The position numbers and the translations under genes were made by a program. Positions 10,159 to 23,500 of a stretch of DNA of 64,000 nucleotides are shown here, piece by piece. The notes below the pieces were generated by a model, which was given only the letters and a program-made list of their open reading frames with translations, was not told the DNA's origin and ran no database searches. The first letter of the stretch is position 1, and each line of letters opens with the position of its first letter. The stretch is taken from assembly GCA_001687465.1 (NCBI GenBank), contig LVLI01000154.1, positions 100,349 through 164,348 on the forward strand, given 5' to 3'. Source of the stretch: Halocafeteria seosinensis (lineage: Eukaryota; Sar; Bigyra; Bicosoecida).

Positions 10159-10534
10159 CGTTTCTGTTTCTTCAGTAGGCCTTTAGTTAAGACAAGGACA
10201 ATATTTGATGCTGATACCAACCAAAATGGGGCACGAGAGTATCGAGTGTAATTGAACAATACTGAGAGTTCGACACTAATGCTTGTTGCGAACGACCGCC
10301 GCTATTTGGGCCACACTTGTCGGCGAAGCGCTAGCGAAGGGATTCTCAGAACTGACACTGCAGCATGATAGACCACCGAATGCTTACTTGTTTATATAGC
10401 ATTATCCCAGGATGCTCAGGCTGCAGCAATGTGTGTGGTATTGCTCCTACCCTACAACTAAACGCGCCGAAGTGGGACAGTTATGTGGAATCATGGACAT
10501 GAATACGGACTGTGATATTGATCCGATTCGCAGC
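10159..10534. other. Intergenic region
   Basis: The gap between two minus-strand genes holds the upstream region of the small membrane protein and the 3' flank of the RAP protein. I see no further gene. Confidence 0.45.
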
Positions 10535-11540
10535 TTATCTACGCATAGACCTGCGACTACGCATACGTACTCGCCCCTTCCCTCTAAGCTTAGAGTATTC
10601 CGACTTGCCATGTTTCCGTGCCTGGCGACGCATAACATCGTAGACGCCGAAATCGTTTTCAGAAGGCAAGCTAACGTTCCTCCTTGGTTCGAAAGGAGCT
10701 TGCATGGAAATTAAATGAATCAACAGATTAGCTCTTGCCAAATGTTGGCCCTGCGGTTTCTGTAAGCACTTCTCCCATGCCCTTTGATTGATAACGATGA
10801 CCTTCCATCCTTTCCTCCTTATTAAATCGTGATGAGTTTGATATTCAGGTTTCAGTACCTGTGTTCCTTCGTAGTATGCTTCCCGTGGTACAACCTCTAA
10901 GCAGACGTACATATGCTGGAATGCTAGAAAAGTACGGACATCCTCTGTTATCTCACAGTTCCGGATAACCGGCCATCCTAACTTTCTACAAGTCTGAACG
11001 ATTGTCCGACGGGCCAATCGCATGGGATCAAATCTGCAAACCCCCAACAAGTTAAGCGCAACGCTAATTTCTCTCCTCATTTTGTCTTGTAGTAACATAG
11101 AGGGAACCAAACTTACTGCTCAGCGTATTCTACTGCCTCTCTAATTTGTTTGGCCGTCTCCTTCCGTAGTCGCTTCTTCTTCCAGCTCGGTGTACCAGCT
11201 CTTGAACGCCATCTCTGCAACGTACGAAAACCACAGCAATGATGAACAATGGTGTTTGATGGGCATATTTGCCCTGCCATCAGCCTACCTTTTGCTGGCA
11301 ATTTAAGCTGTTATTCCATAACGAGTACGCACTTGGGTCCGTCGCTGGAAGGGAGGGGTTCTGAGCAATAGTGTCTCTGTTGGAAAAGATGGAAAAGGCT
11401 CCTATGGAGCCTGTATTGGCCGTATATCGCCCATTATACAAGCCGAGTAAGGACAGATACCGCCTACTCTGGCCCATTACACCTCCATTTCCACCGCTCC
11501 AGCCGATTTGGAGCATCGACCGAAGACTTGCGGCCATCAT
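10535..11540 (-). CDS. RAP-domain protein, probably mitochondrial RNA-binding
   Basis: Three exons, 11540-11289, 11214-11117 and 11033-10535, encode 282 aa. The N-terminus MMAASLRSMLQIGWSGG is rich in Arg/Ser and lacks acids, so a mitochondrial presequence is likely. Exon 2 is very basic (WKKKRLRKETAKQIREAVEY). Exon 3 holds the RAP-like fold: VCLEVVPREAYYEGTQ, then HHDLIRRKGWKVIVINQRAW, which matches the family pattern of an L-x-x-x-G-W-x-V-x-x-I-x-x-x-x-W end. The C-terminus is Arg/Ser-rich (RMRSRRSMRR). RAP proteins act in organellar RNA processing or ribosome assembly; the RNA target is unknown. The start was chosen as the first Met of the presequence; in-frame codons continue upstream to 11624. 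Confidence 0.65.
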
Positions 11541-11882
11541 CTTTATATTATACATATCATATCTATCTAATTGAATCAACAGTCTATCTGTATGGACACT
11601 AAATGGAGCCGGGGCGTCCTCCAAGGGGGAGCCAAGGGGGGAGGGGACACCACCTTCAATTACATGGTACCTACCAGAGTTTGTCGTTACATGCCGAGTC
11701 TATGGTCGTTGGAGCAGTCTCAATGATACGAAGTGTATGAGTAATCTATGCTTCCTGTGTAGAGAGTGTGTGAATACTGAGAAAGAGAACGATTCGTTTT
11801 CACCTTTTCTGCTCGTTTTTCGGTTAGATCAGATCTTGTCCCATTTAGAGGCTTTTACAGCCTCTATACCGCGTATACCGCG
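11541..11882. other. Divergent promoter region with G-rich tract
   Basis: This separates the RAP protein (minus) from the myosin gene (plus). Around 11618-11650 there are runs of G within a purine-rich stretch. No gene is seen. Confidence 0.4.
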
Positions 11883-14800
11883 ATGGAGGGGTTAGAGACT
11901 AATACTATGGACCCCAACACGGTGCGCACGCTGAGCAAGGGGCAGAAAGTGTGGGTGAAAAACCCGTATAAAGAAGGCGATGAGAGGTAGGTGCATATAT
12001 CTTATTGCCTTTGTGGCGTATAAAGACCCTTATATGCCTCGATGGGGTTTCTCGAGTGAATAGATGTGTTAAGCTAAATGTATTCTATCTTTGTCGGTGC
12101 CTGCGGGGAATGCAGATATAGAGCAACATGGCTGCCACGGGAGAATTCCTCGAGACCATTCGTACGTCTAGCATCATTAATGGATCTGTCTCTTCAGGAA
12201 ATCACTTTATTTGAGATATTTGTTTGCAGTGGGTCCCCGCCGAAGTTCTGACTGTCCAAGCAGGGGCAAGAGCTGCTCAGATCAGTGTGCAAACATCGCT
12301 GACGCCTAAGGTACCGCTGATCGTTCCTGCCAAAGAAGTACTGTTGATGGATGACGTGGAAGATATCGATGACTTAACGGAATTTACACGCCTACATGAA
12401 GCGAACGTGTTGAATTGTTTGACTAGGTATGTCTTGAGGGCAGGCCGAGGTTTGGAGTCATAGATAACCAGAATTACTCCCTGTGGTTATTCTAATATTT
12501 TGGCAGGAGGTATATTGACGGAAAACCGTACACCAAAGCAGGGGAGTTGTTATTGAGCATAAACCCTTACCGTAATGTGGCTGATGATGAGGGTATTTCT
12601 ATCTATGATCCTGTGTATATGTACCGGTATCGCCATAGACCGCCGAAGTATCTTTTGGATACGCTACCGGCGTCCAAACGGGAGATCTACCAACTACCTC
12701 CGCATGTATTCGACACGTCTCAGGAGGCACTCAACGCTATTTTAGACGACCAACTTAGTCAATACATGTGCTTTTTGGGGGAATCAGGGAGTGGTAAAAC
12801 TGAGTCCCTAAAGCATGCAATCACATATTTTCTACATGCATGTGCTGAAACCCGATTACGACTTCAAGATCAAGCTCAAGTGCGTCGGGGTAGTAGCTAT
12901 GGAAGCTCCTATCGAGGGCTGTTATCTTTGCGCTCCGCCGACATCTATGATGCAAAACGGGAAACTTTGAATAGAGAAGGAAGATATGGTTCTCCGGATA
13001 ATCCATTTTATTGCAATGGCTTGGATGAAAGCGAAAAACTTGTACAAGCTGGGGAAACCATTTTGGATGCGTTTGGTACAGCGGGCTCTATATCCAACAC
13101 ACATAGTTCACGGCATGCGAGGCTAACCAAACTTTATTTTACAAGAGAAGGAATGTTCATGAAAGCACAGTATACTTGCTTGTTGCTAGATACGGCCAGG
13201 GTTAGTGGTCTATCGGATGAAGTGGACGATTCGCTTTTACACAAAGAAATGGCGGATAGTGACGGAAGCTCAACAAGAATTTCTAATTTAATCACAAATT
13301 ATTCAATTTTCTATTACATGCTTGCCGGATTGGATCGGTCGGAAAAAAAAGAGCTGGGTTTAGAGGACGAACGGCCGGCGGCATATCGCTATCTTCGATG
13401 TAATTCAAACACTAGCGAAGACTATGCTGTTCCACTACAGCCGTCTCATGCTGACAATTTTGCTCTTGTAGCTAGCGCCTTAGAGAAAGCAGGTGTTGGA
13501 AAAGAAAAGCGTATAGAAATTTGGCGTACACTTGCTGGTATATTGCACCTTGGGAATCTGGAGTTTACTCCGGGGGACAGAAGCAAGAACCAGCCTGTTC
13601 AAGTGGCTAAGGCAGGTATACAGAAAGTTTCGCATTCACTGTTAATTGAGCCACAAACTTTATCTGATGCCCTTAGTCGCAATATTGGTGGAGAGGACAC
13701 TTTGATTTTCGACGTCGGTGTTGCCCGAAGCCAAGTTGATGATTTGTGCTGCTCATTATATGAGGAGCTGTATAACTGGATTGTTGCACAGTTGAACGCC
13801 GCTAATGATCCCGAACCGAATTCTCGAATGGAGCAAGTGTGGGGGGAGGAGATCCAGAATGTTCCGTTTGGTCAGGTCGAGCCTCTGCATATAGGTCTCA
13901 TTGATTGCCCGGGATTCGATGTACGGCCAGGATCGAAACTACATGGTTTGCCTTCACTATTGATCAACCACACAGATGAGAAACTTCAGGCGGCTTTCAT
14001 TGACGCCTTTTTCGTCAATGAGCGTCAGATACTTGAAGAAGAAAAGGTAGACTCCTCTCATATCCGTTTTGATGACAATATGGACATTTTGCAAGCCATA
14101 GATAATGCGCGAACAGGTATACTATCAATGTGCGAGGAAGCGTCGCAGTATAAACGAGGTAACATACAGGTTTTGGGATCAAAACTACACACGCTTTTAA
14201 AGCGGAACAAGGCATATTCGAAGCACCAAACATCTAAAGACGAACCTCCTGCGTTTACGTTGCATCACACTGCAGCCGATGTATCATATTCGTTGTCGGA
14301 GCTTGTGCGCGGCAATACTGAGCTAGTGGGAGCTGATGTTTGCCGGTTTCTAAGTTCGTCATGTAGGACTCAACTATGCCAGTCCCTTCTCGAATCTCTT
14401 GGTGCTACTTCAACCGGCATCCCTTCAAAGTCTGTTCGGTCCAGTCCTACCTTGTTGCGCCAGCCTCCGAGTGCCAGAATTAGTCGTGCATTGGACGACA
14501 TATTTTCACCCTTGTCTGCAGGAGTACCCTGGTGTGTGAGGTGTTTGAGACCAAACAGCAAGCTCCGAGCGTCGTACGTCGATCACACGTACTCGCTTCA
14601 CCAACTTCGGTATGGTGCCGTCTTAAACACTGCCTCGCTGCGACACTCGGGGTATAGCTTTCGTACAACGTTCGAGGATTTTTACAGCCGGTTTATGATC
14701 ATTGCACAACAAGGAGGCAACCTTGTTTTCCCTCCACCACCGCATCTCAATATGCGCTCTCTTTGCAAAGAACTTCTGCATCAACTTCTACAGCATCCTG

Positions 14801-17800
14801 CGTTTGACAACATTGACCTGTCACGGGGAGTACAGTTGGGCGAAACCAAAGTATTTCTTCGAAAGTCTATCATCGATACCTTGGAGGCACTGCGAGAAGT
14901 AAGGCTCCAGGCCATGGACCGCGTAGCAGTTAAGTTCCAAGCATTACACCGCGGATATCACACCCGAAAGTCGCTTCAGTATCTGGAGCAAGGGATGAGC
15001 TTGTTTCAAACTGGATGGATTACACACATGCACCATCAGAAATGGAAAGATAAAATAAAACGCGTCCGTACAATTCAGCGAAGGGTTCGTGTGTGGCTTG
15101 CCCGGAAACATTTCTTGCTTCAGCGGGATGCGTCTCTGGCAATCCAGAAGTGGTACCGGTCTTGCATCGACCGGTGCCATTTTAAGGGTGTGCGCAATGG
15201 TGTCCGTTTGCTCCACACTCTTGCCCGAGGCTACATAGTGCGGCAACATGTTTTGGCTATGCTCGAATGTGTTATCAAGTTGCAACGAGCTGCCCGACAG
15301 TTTCTGTTTCGTTGTCGCGTCTGGCATGTCGAAAAAAGTGCTGCTATCCGCATTCAGGCTTTTTGGCGGGGATTCTGGTGTCGGGTACTGCATGAAAATG
15401 AACTCTTCCACCTAATGAAGGCTCGAGAACATCGTGCAACGGTTCGCTTGGTTAGCGAGATCAAAGCAACATGGAGAATGACTTTAACACGTCGCCGATT
15501 TCTTGACCTAAAAAAGGCAACAACGACCATCCAGCGTTTTATAAAGACCAAATTGACCGTCGCCATGTTTAGGAGGCAAGTGGAGAGTATAAAGCAGATG
15601 CAAGCTTGTGTTCGAGGCTTCTTGGCGCGACGGCTTACCAGGCGGCTACGGACCTATGATGCATTGGCTGACAGCCTGTGGGCACTGTACAAATGGAGAA
15701 GAGCAGAAATCAAGGATGCTTTACAAAGCAACAGTACAGAGGCTATTCTTGGGACTTGTCCGCGGTCCAAGAGCGATTCCGCGCAATTAGCTTGCTTGGT
15801 TGACGCGGATTCTACCGTCCATCTTCAAGACGCCTTTCCCCGAGGCTTTGCGCGCTGCTTCGATGAATTGCTTACTTCTTTGACAGATCATGGACAACGC
15901 CTCGTTTCCGTTGCTGTTAGTTCCTCCAGCTGCGTTGCTGTTGTTGAAAACGGGCATGTCTATTCGTGGGGTCTCAACGATCGCGGGCAATGTGGGGCTG
16001 GTCACACCCAGCCAATAAAGAGGGCTACTAGGATAGAGGCTTTCGCTAGTGGGGATGCACTAGGATACTCGGCGAACTCAGGACGTTCGGTGATGTCGTT
16101 CTCAAAGACGAAGGGCTCCCCTCAACGGTCTTCCCCACGAAAAGATGTTGGCATGAGGTCGAGTCCTATGTATTCGTCGTTCGAAGCTGGACTCAGGAAG
16201 AGCATTACTCCAACTGTAAGGATTTGCTCTGTGGTTTGCGGCGAAGGACATTCAGTAGCATTGGCAGATACCGGAATGGTATTTTCGTGGGGGGATTCAA
16301 AGTACGGTCAATTAGGTTTAGGAGACTTCGAATTTGTTGATAGACCAACACCAATAGAACTAGTGGAACACAAGGTGTGTGCTATCGCCGCAGGAGATTA
16401 TCATACCCTCACGCTATTGACGAATGGTACGGTTCTGTCGTTTGGGAAGGGAGAATACGCTGGTCTGGCTTCTGAGAATGACGAAAGTGCCGAGGATATT
16501 CCACTACCGACGGTGATTGATGAATTAACATCTGCTCCGGTCCGCCATATTTGTGCATCGGGGTGTATATCTGGCGTTGTTAGCACCTCGGGGATAGTCT
16601 ACATGTGGGGAGACAACAGAAAGGGCCAGTGTGGAGTCGGCAAAGCGGCACATGTTTACAAAGCCACAGCTCTGAGTGCTCTTCGAGACGGAACCTTCAA
16701 CTCAGCTCATCCGGACATGCTTCAGAATGCGCTTCAGCACAATCGCATTGTCCAACTAAGTTGTTCCCGAAGCCATTGTGCAGCTGTAAGCAGCACGGGC
16801 CGGGTTTTTGTCTGGGGAGATAATAGCTACGGCCAACTAGGTCTCGGTGATGTTAGAAACAGGACCATTCCGACTCACGTACACAATCTGGAGAAGCGTT
16901 GCGTTTCGCAGGTGGTAGCGTCGTCAAGATCCACCTATGCTCTCACCGACCTCCAGGAACTTCTTATTTTTGGGGCAGCAGTCCCCCTCCAATCTGCTAT
17001 CGCTCAGGCGGAACTAGAGGCGAAGGGCAGTGACCAAGATTCAACGATGCGTAATCCTGAATTAGTCTCTGAATTGCGATCGACATTTCCCGTGGCGATA
17101 CCCATCAATGAGGTGCCTGGGCGAACTCCACAATGTGTTCTGAACGCATGTAGTTCCACTCTAGGTGTTACTGTTTTACTGTATGCTCAAGCTGGTCTTT
17201 CGGACAGTGAACTGTATGCCCTTTTACAACGGCGAAACTTAAGACACATTCCAAAACCGTTTGACAGCTCTCGTGAAGTCGACTTGAGGAAGAATGAATC
17301 TGTAGTCAATGGATACGAGCCCGCAACGCTGGGGTTCAAGACTCTCCAGACGTTCACCACATCCTTACTACGACCGGATACTGGGTCTCCAGGGATTACG
17401 GTTGGCAACTCTCGCCGTAGTTCGGTTGAGCGGATTGAAGATGAAAACGCCCTTGGTGCCACATTGGAAGACTTGAACATGCATGATTCCCCGTTTTCTC
17501 CATTGTCTTTTTTGCACCAGCTCCTGAGTTACTGCGCGGATGTTCGAAATGCTTTTGTCGCGAGACCAGAGAGGTTTGCTAGGAACTATTACTCAATGGC
17601 TGCCGAGGGACTGGATCTTGTCTCTGTGGCTACCAGGGGACTCGAAATAAAGCAATCAGGTGATAGCACCAGTACGGAAAGTGACATTGTGATACAGAGC
17701 TACTTCGATAATACTCGCGGACGTCCTCTTGGTCTTCACTGTCTTCATCACTTCCTGAACACCCGCGGACCTCCTGTGCGTGTAATCGACGCTTTCATGG

Positions 17801-18750
17801 GACTACACCCGCGAACGATTGGGGGCATGACTGAAACGCAGTTCTTTACGATTACCAACAAACTGCTGCAACTTGCTCGCCAAGACACCGCTCTCTCCCG
17901 CCATCCATCTATTGCATATAAGAAGGAAAAAAAGTATAAGGCGGCAATTTCCTCCATTTGGGAGGATTTTGGCCCAAAATGTTCACCACCTATCAAGCCT
18001 GTCTCTACTATGAACCAGAGCGAGTACTGGCAAAGGACGACGTGGAATACTGAGACAAGCTCGGCGCGTAGCCCGAGGTCTCCCGAGGAACGCTCAATGT
18101 ATATTCGCCGTCTTCATCAAGTCAGCCCGGCCGATATGGTAGCACGGAGCAGCGCTTACGCCAAGAGTAGACACACCCCTTCGAACCGCATAAGCAAGCG
18201 CAGTACTGAGCATTGTACATCAGTTGAAGCAACTGAAGAACCCGAGCTTGAACCACAAGACAACTCCCGTGCTCTGCTTAACGGGGAAGCTACCAGCATC
18301 CAGCCTATAGAGAAAGCTATACGTGAAAACCCTGATGGAGTGCCGGCTAACACGTCCATGCGACGCGGAAGAGTCTTTCCCACCGACGCAGAATTTCTGG
18401 AAACATTTTTTGAACCCCAGAACCTTGTCGACGCGAACCAGCACCGCGAGAAGCGAATTGCGTCTGAAAGGAGGGCCCAACAACTAACAAGGAAGCAGCA
18501 GTCGTCGTCTCCAGGAAGATCTCCGAGCCGAAGCAACCAAATGACTGTACGAACGCTGCTTCAGGGGAGCGAAGAAGATGAACGGGAACGACTGCAAAAT
18601 GAGCTTGCACGCCTGCGTCAACAATTGAACACAACAACTGACGAACAGAAACAACATAGGAGACAAAAGTCAAGTGAACTAGTTGACTCAATACGGCGAG
18701 AGGCAGAAAGTGCGGCTGAGCTTGCTTGGCATGGGCAGTCGTCGGAATAG
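11883..18750 (+). CDS. Myosin heavy chain with IQ repeats and an RCC1 propeller
   Basis: Four exons (11883-11986, 12116-12161, 12230-12426, 12507-18750) give 2196 aa. Residues 1-about 910 are a myosin motor: an SH3-like N-terminus (GQKVWVKNPY), SINPYRNVADDE, P-loop GESGSGKTES (about 207-216), switch I region NTHSSRHAR and switch II region DCPGFD. Both switch regions depart from the usual NxNSSRFGK and DxxGFE. The actin-binding/relay end is intact enough to show WCVRCLRPNSK and LRYGAVLNTASLRHSGYSFR. About seven IQ-like motifs follow (about 925-1160, for example IRIQAFWRGFWCR), binding calmodulin-type light chains. Residues about 1240-1615 hold five or six RCC1 blades with cores such as YSWGLNDRGQCGAG and FVWGDNSYGQLGLG. 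The end (about 2130-2195) is a predicted coiled coil. Whether it moves or only tethers is unclear. Confidence 0.93.
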
Positions 18751-18973
18751 GGAACAATCTGGTTTGGGACGTCGCGCAAATGTTGTTTAGAAAAATTTGC
18801 TCTACTCTCTAGATCGAATAGTCAAATTAATGTACACTCTAACATTATACTTGTACCTATCACGTGATACGAACACCTTATGTACGCTTTCTCAGGATGT
18901 CGTCGCCGCTGTTATTTCGAAACGACACCGCAAACGGAAGCGTAACCGGTTGTACCATACAAAATAACACCCC

Positions 18974-20117
18974 TCAGCCTCTATAATGATGCTCAATAGC
19001 CAAAGGCTGTACTGGAGATGTGCTGGCGCCTACCGCCCCTACAGCCCTTTCGTACACCCTTAGAGTTAACTCTTCAACAGGATCCTGGCCATGCCGTGGT
19101 ATCCGTTGGTTTGCTCGATTCCATTCATCCTGACCCATGTGTTGTACCTGCTCGAATGTTGGACTTTGTTAGAACGTCCTGAAATGCTGTATCCGAGGGA
19201 TTACTTACCTTCCAACCCAAATGCGCCAAATTCAGGTCATAGATTCGACTAGATAAGGAGAGGGAGTTGGTTCCTGGTATCTGGTTCCACTCACCATCCA
19301 CAATGATGACAACTTTTTCGGATGGAACGGCCACGTGCGCCAAGTAGTATTCCTTCCCTGTGGGATTGGAGGCTTCCGAAATCGTGTATTGGTAGACCGC
19401 TTCCAATCCTTGCCTTCGCAAACGAGTATGAAGCGAGCTATATATTGGCAAAGCCTTGGCGTGATACTGCCGTTCAGCGTCCCTGCATCGAAGCATTACG
19501 TCTAGCGGGAGGCCGGGAAAATCTTTCACCTCGGTGGGAACGGAACTGTCCGGCGAGTCCGGAACGACCAGTCTCCCAATATTCCTCCTTAGCTGTGTTT
19601 CTATCGCCACATCTACATGGTACAGAGCAACTTGATCGAGGAATCCAAACTTCCTGCACATCCTAGTGGAGCTCATTCTTCGTACTATACCAGCAACGAT
19701 TGAAGGTGAAGACACATACTTTGTTCGAAGGTTGGATCGATGCAATGCTTTCGAGAAAACTTCGGCATCCCAATAGTGAGCGAGTACTAAAATTCCTAAT
19801 ACATTGGACACCGTAGAACCTGGTAAAATGTCAATCCTTTGGCTTGCGTCATGGGCTAAATGATCCAATTCATCCAGTGGAACTTCGTCATTTTCGATTC
19901 GGTTCAAGTACGAGGCAGCAGAAGCATTTCTGTCCGTTTCCTGGACGTATCCGGATACCGATCTGTACGCTACACACCATGGGGAACCTAACCTATGTAA
20001 AACGCGGCTATAAAAGGCATTATAGCCCCTAAAAGAGCCTCCCAACACCTTCACAGATCCACGCCCGAAGCACGAGACAATTTGCTGCACGGGGACTTTT
20101 TTCGTCCACTTGTGCAT
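18974..20117 (-). CDS. RAP-domain protein, probably organellar RNA-binding
   Basis: Two exons, 20117-19209 and 19147-18974, join in phase 0 to 360 aa. The intron (GTAAGT...CAG) falls inside the RAP domain, so exon 1 alone looks truncated. The reassembled domain reads VVIIVDGEWNQIPGTN, SSRIYDLNLAHLGWKV and QHMGQDEWNRA, matching the RAP pattern of a nuclease-like fold. The N-terminus MHKWTKKVPVQQIVSCFGRG is basic and could be a presequence. Residues 70-230 form a helical array (for example VSNVLGILVLAHYWDAEVFS) like the helical repeats upstream of RAP in FASTK and plant/apicomplexan relatives. The likely role is stabilising or processing an organellar transcript. The gene is convergent with the myosin gene, 223 bp away. 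Confidence 0.8.
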
Positions 20118-20593
20118 TCTACGTCAACCCATTGGTCTTCTGCCGTCGTATTACCATGTGTACGACCTTCCATACAGCGTGTTGACCCTCCAAAACGCCT
20201 CCAAATGGCGCCTCTATACCATAAATACAAGCCGACGAAAAGATTGTCGTTTCCGCGACTTCAACCTCCTATGTTCTTATGGTCCACGGGGTGTATCATG
20301 TGTGTTCCGGTTGATACAGAGTGACGTCTCCATTAAGAAGGACTTTCTGTACTCTGTTGTCTGGCTTTTGGTTTTCCTTCCGGCTGTCTTGAAGCGCGAA
20401 ACAGGGGGGGAAATACTGCGGAAGAATTAAAAACGCATCAATCTAATCTTCTTCTTCGGCCTCCCCTTCGTGGGCTTCCCTGTATTTTCCTTTTTGTCGT
20501 TTCTCCAGCGCGAGACGTGCTGTTCGGCTTCAAGAGACGCCAGACGTCTTGTTTTTCTAAAGGCTCTATCAGGGCATATACTCAGGAAAGACA
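20118..20593. other. Divergent promoter region
   Basis: This 476-bp gap separates the RAP gene (minus) and the fimbrin-fusion gene (plus). No gene or RNA is recognised in it. Confidence 0.4.
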
Positions 20594-23500
20594 ATGTCGC
20601 AGGAGGTGGGTCATTTTCCCTTTCAGAACGCCCGCTTGTGGGCGTATAGAGCCCTGATAAGACGGTGAAATAGTGTGGTAAACCTATCCTCTTGATGTGA
20701 TTCTATGCAGAGCGCTGGCCAATTACTTTCTGATGCGGCCTTTGCCGAAAGGCTGGACGACGTCCGAGAACTCATTGTGAATGGGGCCGACATCAATGCG
20801 CGTGACAGGGTAAGTCGCCTGGTTCTTGACTCCTGGTGGTGTGTGTGGTAGAAAAGGGAAGACGAAACCCCTTAGTGTTCGTTAGCCTTGTTTCTTGGTT
20901 GTTCGGGGATGTAGTTGGGGATGACGCTAGATTTCTTACATTTGTATGGCTCGCAGGATGGATTTACTGCCCTTCATAGGACCTGTGTGACAGGAAAGAC
21001 CAATGTGATCAAGGTCCTTTTGGAACATGGGGCAGATGTGAACTCGACAGATATGTATGGTGATTCCCCCTTGCATTATGCCTGTTTCTGTGGACATAAA
21101 GAGGCAATTGAACTTCTACTTGCATACGGAGCTGATCCAACGCGTCAAAGCGGCGACGGTAAGACTCCCATTGACAGCGCCAGAGAAGAAAAGCATGAGC
21201 ATATATTCCCAATCTTAGACAAGTACGCCCCGGAGGTCACGCGACTCAAACCCAAACCGCCCGCCGCTCCACCGTCCGCAAATGGAGCAAGCAACGGGCC
21301 AAGCAAGGTTTCGGCTGAAGAATTTGGGTTGGGGAAAAATTCATCGACAATCATTGGAGGAACTGGTCAAACGGGCACAGTGGCAGGCTTGGACTTTAGC
21401 AAGGGTGTTATCATCGAAGGTGAACTCCAAAAGAAACGAGCAAACAAGGTGCTTGCCTGGCGGAAGAAGTACTATATCATGAGTAGCACTTATGGTGCTA
21501 TGTTCTTTTGGACAGGTAGTCGTGACCACCAAGAGGGTGTCATTAAGAAAGTGCGTTTCGAAACATTCTACAAGATAGTCCATCACATGGACAAGAAAGA
21601 AGCCCGCCGTTTTGATATTAAGGTTGTAACGGGCAGGACAATGTGCTTACTTGCAAACACTACTGAGGAAGCTAAGGCTTGGGTTGAAACTATACGTCGT
21701 GAATTAGGCCACTATATGGGTGTCTTGAAGATTCAATCCGCTTGGAGAAAATACGCCGCGGTAAAGAAGCTTGCTGCCATCAAGAAGCAACGCAAAGCTG
21801 CTGTAGATAAAATTATAGCTACTAAAGCAAATCTTCCGGACGGGTTACGTCCTGACAAAAATGGCGTTGTGATTGAGGGTCCGTTGAAGAAGAAGAACCA
21901 CAACACTGTCAGTAATATCCTTGGTTCCTGGAGGTTGCGATACTTTGTGCTGAACATCGATGAAGCACAGCTCTACTACTACGAGACAAAAGCGAAGAGA
22001 AATGCAGGATTTTTGCCTCGAAGTATCCCTGTTTTGAGTTTTTTCTCGGTTTCCAAGTTTCAAGACCCAAAACAAAGTAACAACGGACGGCGATTTTCCT
22101 TGAAAGTCTCCTCTGGGAGGACGTACCAATTCGAGAGCCCATCGGCGAAGACAACGGATCAGTGGGTTGCGGCGTTACAGGCTGTATTACCCCGGGACCA
22201 CATCGCAGCGATCAAGATTCAATCGACCTATCGAATGTTCAAAGCCAAGCAACTCCGCGTCCAGTTAAAGAACAAGAAGGAGGATGTCGTGAAGTCCTTG
22301 TCTGAACAGGCCGGCAAGTCCGAGCAGCAACTACTGCGACTAATCGTTAAGATACAGGCAATGGTTCGCATGTTCCGTCTCCGTCGAAAGTTCCTGAAGG
22401 AACGAGAGGCCCGGCGGCGTCAAGAAGAAAAGATGAAAGAAGTGAAGAAGAAGCGTTTATGGCTAAAGCGTTCAAATCGGATCGCCGCGGCCGCTGAAGG
22501 TGATAAAGAAGAGGCACAGTCCCCTTCAGCCGGTAAGGGAAGCGCTGCCCCCGCCCAAAATATGACGACGAAGAATCGCTTGGCTCGATTGAAGAAACTT
22601 AAACAAAAGAAAGAAAAGAACAACAATGCCATGGGTGCTGAAGGCGCTACCAAGATTCCCCTTGTAGATGAACGCGGCGTTGAATGGACGAAACACTTCG
22701 ACGAACAAGACCAGCCATTCTACGCGTCTACCCAAGAAGAAACCTCATGGGAACCCCCTAATAATACTGTCGGTACCGATTACTACCCTTATTATCAAAC
22801 AACTGATGCGGATAGCGGAGACAAGTTCTTTGTGAATGCGTATGATGATGAAACCTCATGGGACATGCCACCGGGATGGCAGTCGCACTGTGATATCTCT
22901 GATGAAAATGCTCGCAAAGAAGCTCGTGAGGGCGCTGATGTCTACCATTGGAGCACTGCAGAAGATCCCGAAAGCGGTGCGGTATACTTCGTCAATAGTG
23001 TTTCCGGTAGGAGACAGTGGGATAAGCCTCCTGGCTGGGATACTTACATTGCGGAGCAGAAGGGAACATCTGGCGATGAGTGGGTGGAGGTGGAGGACCC
23101 TACAACCGGGAAACCGTATTGGTATAATCCCGAAACCGGTGAACGAAAGTTTGCCACCACTAAAGATACCGGAGTTGTGGATGGGGATGTCGACAGTGAC
23201 GATGAAGATGGAGCCGCAAGTGGCCCTTCGGAAGAGAGCAAGAAAGACCAACCTGAGTGGGAAGAGCTTACCGATCCGACGACGAAGAAGACGTACTATT
23301 ACAACAGCAAGACAGGTGAAAGTAAATGGGCTGAAGAGGATACTGCTGAAGAAGACGACGAATTAAATGTACACGAAGCATTTTCGTTTACAAGCTTCGT
23401 CAACGAGCAATTACAGGGCTGCGCCGATGAGGTTCCGGGCTTACCGCTGGATACTGAAGCGGACCCACCGGCAATAGTCGAAGCTTTAAGGAATGGCGTA

